Shown here: positions 15,456 through 21,100 of the stretch, one piece after another
Position numbering within the stretch: position 1 is the first letter of the stretch
Layout of the letters: the number at the start of each line of letters is the position of its first letter
NCBI GenBank assembly: GCA_964599275.1
Contig: CAZRFK010000029.1
Location: 1 to 21,100 of the forward strand
Reading direction: 5' to 3'
Length of the DNA stretch: 21,100 bases
DNA from: PUMD01 sp964599275
GTDB lineage: Bacteria; Bacillota; Sulfobacillia; SLMV01
Made by a program: the position numbers and the translations under genes
Notes under the pieces: generated by a model
Seen by the model: only the letters and a program-made list of their open reading frames with translations
The model's database searches: none
Told to the model about the DNA's origin: nothing

Positions 15456-16643
15456 ATGAGATTGAAGATAGGTAAAGATGGTATGCATTGTCGTCAGCAG
15501 AAGGTGCGGGAACATGCGGAGAAAAAAGGAGCTGAAGCTTTCATAACTTTTTCTTCCCTGTCAGTCTTTTACCTGACGGGCTTTCACTTCATTTCAACCG
15601 AGCGACCGGCATGCCTGGTTCTGCCGGTTGATGGATCGTCATTCCTGTTCGTTCCTGAACTGGAGATCGAGCACGCCGAAACTGCGCAGCTGTTAGATGA
15701 TGTTGTAACGTATCCAGAATATCCGGGCAAAAAACATCCCATGAAGCATCTTGCCGAAGAGATAAAAGGAAGGGGATTGGGAGAAAGTAAGTTCCTTGCC
15801 GAAAGCGCTGGATATGGAAGCCCCATGGGTTATCGCGGCCCCACTCTAACCGATGTACTGCCGGATGTGCAGTTGTGCACTGATAAGACCATCGTGGAAG
15901 AGATGCGCATGCTTAAAAGTCCGGCGGAGATTGAGCTTATCCGGGAGAGTGCCCGCTGGGGTAATCTGGCTCATGCGCTGCTGCAGGAATATTGTACCCC
16001 CGGACGTACTGAAAATGAAGTTTCAATGCAGGCCAGTCAGGAAGCCACCATGGCTATGATGAAAACTCTGGGTCCAGAATACAGGCCTTACGGAAATACA
16101 GGAGCTCGCGCCGGATTTCGGGGGCAAATTGGCGAAAACTCTGCGCTGCCACACGCAGTTAATATCAATGCGGTCATGAAGGAAGGGGAGAATCTGGTTA
16201 CCGGGGCTTCATCAAGCGTGGGTGGTTATGTGAGCGAGCTGGAAAGAACAATGTTTTTGGGAGAACCCACCTACGAACAAAAGAAGTACTATGGTTATAT
16301 GATGGAGATGATGAAGGTGGCTTTTGATGCCATCAAACCTGGTGAACCCTGCTCTTCGGTGGATGAGGCAGTTATGTCCATCTATGATAAATATGATCTG
16401 CAGGATAACTGGCGGCATCACACCGGTCATGCCCTGGGTCTTTTGGGACACGAGGCTCCTTTTTTCGATATAGGCGATGATACCATCATGGAGCCGGGCA
16501 TGGTATTCAGTGTGGAACCCGGGATATATGTACCGGGTCTGGGTGGATTCCGCCACTCCGATACTGTGGTGGTTACCGGAGAAGGGATGGACTTCATCAC
16601 CTATTATCCTCGCAAACTGCAGGACATGATAATACCCGTTTGA
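15456..16643 (+). CDS. Creatinase-like M24 (Xaa-Pro dipeptidase superfamily) protein with altered metal site
   Basis: Protein of 395 aa with an N-terminal creatinase/prolidase domain (about 1-150) and a C-terminal pita-bread domain. Of the five M24 metal ligands, His325 (HHTGHALG) and Glu354 (SVEPGIY) remain. The first Asp is Thr249 (LVTGA), the second is Glu261 (GGYVSELERT) and the last Glu is Ser368 (GFRHSD). GGYxxxLERTxF is instead the pattern of Pseudomonas creatinase (a metal-free C-N hydrolase), whose Glu262 aligns with Glu263 here. The second creatinase tyrosine and its His376 are not conserved (Val259, Ser368), so the substrate is probably not creatine. A metal-free hydrolase of small amidino or amide compounds is possible, as is a peptidase with unusual ligands. 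ATG at 15456 follows AGGAGGT (15444-15450) by 5 bases; a terminator follows. Confidence 0.88.
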   Translation: MRLKIGKDGMHCRQQKVREHAEKKGAEAFITFSSLSVFYLTGFHFISTERPACLVLPVDGSSFLFVPELEIEHAETAQLLDDVVTYPEYPGKKHPMKHLAEEIKGRGLGESKFLAESAGYGSPMGYRGPTLTDVLPDVQLCTDKTIVEEMRMLKSPAEIELIRESARWGNLAHALLQEYCTPGRTENEVSMQASQEATMAMMKTLGPEYRPYGNTGARAGFRGQIGENSALPHAVNINAVMKEGENLVTGASSSVGGYVSELERTMFLGEPTYEQKKYYGYMMEMMKVAFDAIKPGEPCSSVDEAVMSIYDKYDLQDNWRHHTGHALGLLGHEAPFFDIGDDTIMEPGMVFSVEPGIYVPGLGGFRHSDTVVVTGEGMDFITYYPRKLQDMIIPV

Positions 16644-16697
16644 TCTTTACTGCTCAAAGTAAATCCCCTTAATCCTGCTCGCTGGGAAAAGGAATAC

Positions 16698-16738
16698 GAG
16701 CTCTCAGTCCGCTTATGGACTGGGGGCTCTGCTTTTTA
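16698..16738 (+). terminator. Intrinsic terminator after the M24 gene
   Basis: GAGCTCTCAGTCC (16698-16710) pairs with 16717-16729 over 13 positions (two G-U pairs) around a 6-base loop. TTTTT at 16733-16737 follows after three bases. It begins 55 bases after the M24 stop codon and insulates the SOS cassette that comes next. Confidence 0.8.
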
Positions 16739-16814
16739 ACGATGCTGTACGCTTTTTTGTTCCCCTGGCTTTCAACACCTTCCAACTTCCCCAACATATG
16801 GTACCATCATCTTC

Positions 16815-16843
16815 TTGACTGAATTACTGGAGATAATTAATAT
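16815..16843 (+). promoter_or_regulatory. Candidate sigma-A promoter of the mutasome operon
   Basis: TTGACT (16815-16820) and TAATAT (16838-16843) are separated by 17 bases; the first box matches five of six consensus bases and the second four of six. The transcript would begin near 16850, directly before the LexA-like box at 16855-16868. The next terminator upstream (16698-16738) leaves this as the natural promoter of the three-gene cassette. Confidence 0.5.
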
Positions 16844-16854
16844 ATAAAACACAC

Positions 16855-16868
16855 CAAACAAATGTTCG
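16855..16868. promoter_or_regulatory. LexA (DinR/SOS) box, one mismatch
   Basis: CAAACAAATGTTCG differs only at its second base from the Gram-positive LexA site CGAAC-N4-GTTCG, and its centre AAAT fits the Bacillus RNRY rule. It lies a few bases downstream of the predicted transcription start and 17 bases before the ImuB-like start codon, a position where bound LexA would block transcription. LexA control is therefore inferred for the ImuB-like, small and DnaE2-like genes. Confidence 0.7.
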
Positions 16869-16885
16869 ATTGGGGGCGGGTATAG

Positions 16886-18157
16886 ATGGTCGCCGGTGTA
16901 ATGTATGTGGATGTCGAGGGGTTGTATGCTGCACTAAAAAAGGGAGAGCATGCCCATCCTGCAGGAAACCCACTTCTTTTGATCCAGGATAAAAGGGTTG
17001 CAGATCTGTGTTCGGCCGCCGCCAGGCTGGGAGTAAAAAAAGGAATGCCCCTGAGTCAGGCCCGTCATTTCACCGGTAAAGCAGTGGAAGTGGAGCTGGA
17101 AGATGAAAATTATGATCAGCGCAGAGATGCACTTTTGAAATGGGGAGGGAGCGTAACTCCCCGGGTTGAAGTTGAAAATCGTATGCAGATTTTTTTGCAG
17201 TTGGCCAGCAATGATTCTCCCCGAAAAATTTTTTCCTCTTTGCTTGATCAGTTGTTTCCACACAGGGGGCATCGTTTTTTCGCAGGAGTTGGTGCTAATA
17301 AACTGGTAGCCAAAATTGCGGTAATGCTTCTGCAAAAAGATGATTTTCAATGTCCAGAACCAGCATCTTTTTTTCCTCCAGATGGTGATGAGCGGGGGAC
17401 CCTTCTGACTGTGGCGGAAGGAGAGGAAGAGAGATTCTTACGAAATCTTCCTGTCTCCTTTTTGTGGCCTTTTCCTCGGAAGTTGATCAAACGTCTGGAG
17501 AAGCTGGGGGTAAGGGTTGTAGGCCAGTTGAAAGAAACTCCCGATTCTTTGTTGAGACAGCACTTTGGGCTCCGCGCCCAGCAGCTGCTTCAGTACTGTC
17601 GTGGGGAATATCCTCAGCCGGTGGCTGCTGATTATCCACCTGCACACCGGCAGTGGGAAGGGAAAATTTTTTCTTCTTCATTTTCTGAGTTGGAAAACTT
17701 GTTGGCTGAGGCTGCAAAAAATCTGGCCCTTCAGTTGAAGTCAGCCGGGCTTGTTGCTGGATTATTATATCTGAGAGCAGGATCTGAATCAGGACGGAGC
17801 ATTGAAGCCAGTCGTATCCTGCCGGATCCGATAAGGGATGAATCGCGCATCTACTGGATGCTCCTGCCACTGGCGTCAAGGGAGAAAATCAGCGAAATAA
17901 TGGGGTCCGGAGAAGATCCGATGCATCTTCAGGTCAAAGCGGCTCAGCTGCAGCAGGAAAAACCTCAACAGGTAAATCTGTTCTGGGAAGCTGAGACCAA
18001 AAACAATAGAAATACAATAAATGAAATCACCCGTAAGCTGCAGAAAAAGCATTCAAATGATGTGGTCTATTGGGGAGAAGGTGCTGTGTGCAGCCGAAAG
18101 GAAAAGATGTTTGCATTTTGGGACCCGTTTCGTCAGAGTGAGGGGGGACAAAAATGA
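16886..18157 (+). CDS. imuB: ImuB-like, catalytically degenerate Y-family DNA polymerase homologue
   Basis: Protein of 423 aa with the Y-family fold: palm/fingers (about 1-150, opening MYVDVEGLYAAL), a GVGANKLVAKIA segment, a helix-hairpin-helix thumb region (about 183-215) and a little-finger region. Of the three catalytic acids, Asp9 is kept, but the Asp-Glu pair of the SxDExxLD motif is Met100-Gln101 (VEVENRMQIFLQL), so polymerisation is not expected. Near the C-terminus QVNLF (362-366) resembles the sliding-clamp-binding QLxLF motif. Both traits define ImuB, the non-catalytic bridge that brings the DnaE2/ImuC polymerase to the clamp during SOS mutagenesis. ATG at 16886 is preceded by a G-rich site (16872-16880). 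It overlaps the next gene by 4 bp (ATGA). A diverged but active DinB is the alternative and looks unlikely. Confidence 0.85.
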   Translation: MVAGVMYVDVEGLYAALKKGEHAHPAGNPLLLIQDKRVADLCSAAARLGVKKGMPLSQARHFTGKAVEVELEDENYDQRRDALLKWGGSVTPRVEVENRMQIFLQLASNDSPRKIFSSLLDQLFPHRGHRFFAGVGANKLVAKIAVMLLQKDDFQCPEPASFFPPDGDERGTLLTVAEGEEERFLRNLPVSFLWPFPRKLIKRLEKLGVRVVGQLKETPDSLLRQHFGLRAQQLLQYCRGEYPQPVAADYPPAHRQWEGKIFSSSFSELENLLAEAAKNLALQLKSAGLVAGLLYLRAGSESGRSIEASRILPDPIRDESRIYWMLLPLASREKISEIMGSGEDPMHLQVKAAQLQQEKPQQVNLFWEAETKNNRNTINEITRKLQKKHSNDVVYWGEGAVCSRKEKMFAFWDPFRQSEGGQK

Positions 18158-18402
18158 GCCGACTGACACAGCAAAAAACCAGGGTGCGTCTGGATTCAGC
18201 GGATAAACCCTCTGCTTTATGGTTTAAGGGCAGGTGGTGTTGTGTGAAAGAACTTATGGAGGTGTGGAAGGACGTCGGGCGCTGGTGGGAGGGAGAAAGT
18301 GAAAAGATTTTTTACCGGATAAGAATGGAGAGCGATGAGGTGGTGGAGGTTTACCGGTGTGATCAGAAAGGACAATGGGTGCTGTACCGAATTTACGATT
18401 GA
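18154..18402 (+). CDS. Small Trp-rich mutasome-associated protein (resembles DUF6504)
   Basis: Soluble protein of 82 aa without signal peptide or membrane segment. The core has a repeated aromatic pattern: WFKGRWCCVKELMEVW, GRWWEGESEKIFYRIR and a final GQWVLYRIYD. I associate this pattern with the small DUF6504-type proteins, from memory and without a search. Its start overlaps the stop of the ImuB-like gene (ATGA), AGGGGGG (18141-18147) lies 6 bases before it, and the DnaE2-like gene follows after 24 bases, so it is translationally embedded between the two mutasome subunits. That position suggests an accessory or structural role in the complex, for instance linking subunits; the function is unknown. 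Confidence 0.85.
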   Translation: MSRLTQQKTRVRLDSADKPSALWFKGRWCCVKELMEVWKDVGRWWEGESEKIFYRIRMESDEVVEVYRCDQKGQWVLYRIYD

Positions 18403-18426
18403 AGGGAGTTGAAATGGGAGTCTGTC

Positions 18427-21100
18427 GTGCTCCCGACAAAAGTGAGTTTTGTGCACTTACACTGTCATTCACAATTTTCTTTTTTGGACGGAGCCAGCAC
18501 TGTTGAGGAGCTGGTTAAAAAGACTGCAGAGTGTGAAATGGATGCTCTGGCCATAACCGATCATGACAATCTCTGTGCCTTTTCTGATTTTCGCCGCATC
18601 GCTGATAGATACGGTGTAAAAGCCATTGCAGGAGTGGAATTTACTCTGCAGGGAGGATATCATATTTTGGCTTTGGCGCGTGGTGATCAGGGCTGGGCTA
18701 ACCTGTGCACTTTATTGAGCCGCAGTCACCTGAAAAACGAGAGAAACAATCCCCGTTTGAATCCCGAGTGGTTGAAGGAGTTTAACGAGGATCTGTTTTT
18801 TCTGTCGGGGTGCCGGCGCGGAGATATTTCTGCACTGCTTTTGCAGGGAGAGGATAAACAGGCCAGGCACCGGCTGGATTTTTACCGTTCCATTGCGGGG
18901 CCGCGCTTTTTTTTGGAGATTCAGCCCAGTTTTTTACCGGGCGACCGTATGCTTCACAAAAAGATTCAGGAACTGGCAGAGGAGACCGGTACTGAAATGG
19001 TAGCGTCAAACAACGTACATTATGCGAATAAAAGGGACTTTTGGGTTCACGATCTTCTAACCTGCGTTCGTACGCAGACTCCCCTGACAGAGCCGTCTCC
19101 GCACCGCCCTCTTAATGCTGAAAACTACTTAAAACCTCCCGAGGTTATGGAGAGATATTTTCGCGGTATGCCAGAAGCGGTACGTAATACCAGCCGAATA
19201 GCTTCTGTCTGCGAGTCTGCGCCATCTCTGGGGCAGAGGCATCACCCTTCCGTGGAGGTACCGTCCGATTCCACTTCCAAACAGTATCTCCGCAGGTTGG
19301 TGTATGAGGGTGCCGGACGGCGGTACAGTAAGATCACCTCGACGGTACGCGAGCGCCTGGAACATGAACTGGGCATCATTAATCAGATGGGTTATGTTGA
19401 TTATTTCATTCTGGTTGAAGATGTGGTGAGGTTTGCCCGCAGCCGCGGTATTAGATATTTGGGTCGGGGTTCGGCGGCTGATTCAGCGGTTGCTTATTGT
19501 CTGGGGATCACACAGGTGGATGCCGTAAAGCGGGACCACCTGTTCGAACGTTTTATGAGCCCGGAAAGAGGAGAAAAGCCCGATATAGATATCGATTTTG
19601 ATGCGCGCCGCCGCGATGAGGTTATTGATTATGTTTACAAAAAGCACGGTCATGAGAGGGTAGCCCGGATAGCCACTTATCAGACTTTTAGAGCCCGGTC
19701 AGCAGTTCGAGAACTGGGCAAGATAATGGGATATCCCAAAAGGCAGATCGACACCCTGGCAAAAACGCTGCCGGGGGGCAGCAGCGCCAAAGAGTGCCGT
19801 CATCTGATACAGAATTTACCCGAATTCGCGAATCGTTCTGATGATGAACTGCAGTGGAAAAGATTCGAGAAATTATTTTCTGCTGTGAAGGCAGTGGGAG
19901 GGCTGCCCCGCCATCTTGGAACTCATCTGGGAGGTCTGGTTATCTCTGATGTTCCCCTGGCTCAGATCACACCCCTGCAGTGGTCGGGAGGTGGGGAGGT
20001 AATAACGCAGTTTGACAAGGAGGGGGTGGAAGATCTGGGATTAGTCAAACTTGATCTTTTATCCTTGAGAACATTATCAGCTGTAGAGGATACTGTGTGT
20101 GAAATAAAGAAACAACATCCCGATTTTGACTGTCGTGAGTTGGACTTGGAGGATCCAGATACATTCGACATGATAGGTAAGGGACAGACTGTGGGGGTTT
20201 TTCAGCTGGAAAGCCCCGCGCAGCGGGCCCTGCAAACCCGGCTGCAGGCGAATTGCCTGGAAGATATCATATCCTCGGTGGCTTTAATTCGCCCTGGACC
20301 AATAAAGGGGGATATGGTGGAACCTTTTATAGCCCGACGGCGGGGAGATGAGCCGATTACCTACCCCCATCCATCCCTTCGCTCCATTTTAAAAAAAACT
20401 TACGGAGTTATCCTTTTTCAGGAACAGGTAATAGAAACCGCGGTGCAGGTGGCCGGGTTTACTCCCGGTGAGGCAGACCGCCTGCGTCGGGTTATGAGCC
20501 GCAGCCGCCCCGGAGACGAGATGGAGAAACTCCGGAAATTGTTTGTAAATAAAGCTCAACAGCGGGGAGTAGATCAGGAGATGGCTGGAGAGATATTTTT
20601 ATCTATTGAGGGATATGCATCTTATGGGTTTTGTGAGGCACATGCAGCTGCCTTTGCTACCCTGGCTTACAAGACAGCCTATCTACTATGTCACTTTCCA
20701 GCCGAATATCTGGCCGCCCTGCTTACTCACAGTCCCATGGGATATTATCCCTCCAACACGTTATGTGTAGAGGCACGCAGCCGGGGAGTGAGGGTTCTGC
20801 CCGTGAACATAAATCACAGCGGTGCAAGGTTTACTGTTGAAAATGGGGATATCCGCATCAGTCTGGCTCAGGTTAAAGAGATGACGCAGGAGGGTTTGAA
20901 TTCCATACTGCAGGCCCGAAAAAAAAGAGCGTTCTCATCATTTTCCGATTACTGGGGGCGAACCGAACTGGACCGTGATATAACGGAAAATTTGATTCTG
21001 GCGGGAGCTTTTTCTGACCTGCATCCCAACCGCCGCAGTCTTTTATGGCGCCTTCCGCAGGACAGCAAAAAGAACCTTTTATCTGTCACTGAAGAAATAG
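18427..21100 (+). CDS. dnaE2: Error-prone DNA polymerase III alpha subunit, DnaE2/ImuC-like (partial, 3' end outside)
   Basis: Open from 18427 to the window end without a stop: 891 codons, truncated only by the edge. The N-terminal PHP domain shows HLHCHS, TDHD, GVEF and NNVHY metal-site segments. The polymerase domain carries PDIDIDFD with Asp388 and Asp390, and KLDLLSLRTL with Asp543, matching the three catalytic aspartates (E. coli Asp401, Asp403, Asp555). GVFQLESPAQ and especially RPGPIKGDMVEPF (from 622) are signatures of the DnaE2/ImuC branch; replicative DnaE has a different sequence after RPGP. The start chosen is GTG 18427, 6 bases after GGGAG (18416-18420); TTG 18409 and GTG 18442 are alternatives. 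It should perform translesion synthesis with the ImuB-like partner and the clamp under SOS control. Confidence 0.93.
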   Translation, partial: MLPTKVSFVHLHCHSQFSFLDGASTVEELVKKTAECEMDALAITDHDNLCAFSDFRRIADRYGVKAIAGVEFTLQGGYHILALARGDQGWANLCTLLSRSHLKNERNNPRLNPEWLKEFNEDLFFLSGCRRGDISALLLQGEDKQARHRLDFYRSIAGPRFFLEIQPSFLPGDRMLHKKIQELAEETGTEMVASNNVHYANKRDFWVHDLLTCVRTQTPLTEPSPHRPLNAENYLKPPEVMERYFRGMPEAVRNTSRIASVCESAPSLGQRHHPSVEVPSDSTSKQYLRRLVYEGAGRRYSKITSTVRERLEHELGIINQMGYVDYFILVEDVVRFARSRGIRYLGRGSAADSAVAYCLGITQVDAVKRDHLFERFMSPERGEKPDIDIDFDARRRDEVIDYVYKKHGHERVARIATYQTFRARSAVRELGKIMGYPKRQIDTLAKTLPGGSSAKECRHLIQNLPEFANRSDDELQWKRFEKLFSAVKAVGGLPRHLGTHLGGLVISDVPLAQITPLQWSGGGEVITQFDKEGVEDLGLVKLDLLSLRTLSAVEDTVCEIKKQHPDFDCRELDLEDPDTFDMIGKGQTVGVFQLESPAQRALQTRLQANCLEDIISSVALIRPGPIKGDMVEPFIARRRGDEPITYPHPSLRSILKKTYGVILFQEQVIETAVQVAGFTPGEADRLRRVMSRSRPGDEMEKLRKLFVNKAQQRGVDQEMAGEIFLSIEGYASYGFCEAHAAAFATLAYKTAYLLCHFPAEYLAALLTHSPMGYYPSNTLCVEARSRGVRVLPVNINHSGARFTVENGDIRISLAQVKEMTQEGLNSILQARKKRAFSSFSDYWGRTELDRDITENLILAGAFSDLHPNRRSLLWRLPQDSKKNLLSVTEEI

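Noticed and set aside
18414..18416. ATG as start of the DnaE2-like gene
   Set aside because: It is in a different frame from the polymerase and runs into a stop after about 30 codons.
1..21100. tRNA, rRNA, CRISPR arrays, insertion sequences, phage or toxin-antitoxin genes
   Set aside because: Looked for and not seen: no repeat-spacer pattern, no cloverleaf recognised, no transposase or integrase motifs.

Overview
The window looks like chromosomal DNA from an anaerobic, clostridia-like member of the Bacillota (Firmicutes). This is inferred from the addB-addA gene order, the Gram-positive-type LexA box, strong AGGAGG ribosome binding sites with frequent GTG starts, and a tungsten/molybdenum-type aldehyde:ferredoxin oxidoreductase (AOR) beside peptidases and an Lrp-type regulator. 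All fifteen recognisable genes lie on the + strand. I see no tRNA, rRNA, CRISPR array, insertion sequence or phage gene.

Left part (1-5980): a DMT/EamA transporter, a nitroreductase, an M55 D-aminopeptidase (DppA type), an AOR, an O6-alkylguanine-DNA alkyltransferase and an Lrp/AsnC regulator. They are mostly separate units with their own ribosome binding sites. A perfect 15-bp hairpin closes the AOR unit. The mix of peptidase, AOR and Lrp fits peptide or amino-acid fermentation (inference). A gene-poor stretch of about 480 bp (5981-6459) precedes a small basic protein with an FbpB-like motif.

Middle part (6870-15320): a tight four-gene run, addB-addA-SIS-SIS, with overlaps or gaps of 4-14 bp. 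AddB and AddA form a double-strand-break-processing helicase-nuclease. This AddB has no N-terminal Walker A motif, and AddA carries the four-cysteine iron-staple pattern normally associated with AddB. Two paralogous sugar-isomerase (SIS) proteins follow. A separate creatinase-like M24 protein (15456-16643) has lost several canonical metal ligands and ends at an intrinsic terminator.

Right part (16815-21100): the most interesting block. A sigma-A-like promoter and a near-perfect Gram-positive LexA (SOS) box precede three consecutive genes: a Y-family polymerase homologue lacking two of its three catalytic acids but carrying a C-terminal clamp-binding-like motif (ImuB-like), a small Trp-rich protein overlapping it by 4 bp, and a DnaE2/ImuC-like polymerase III alpha subunit with its catalytic aspartates intact, cut off by the window end. 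This reads as a compact SOS-controlled translesion 'mutasome' with no ImuA gene in the window and with a small third protein in its place.
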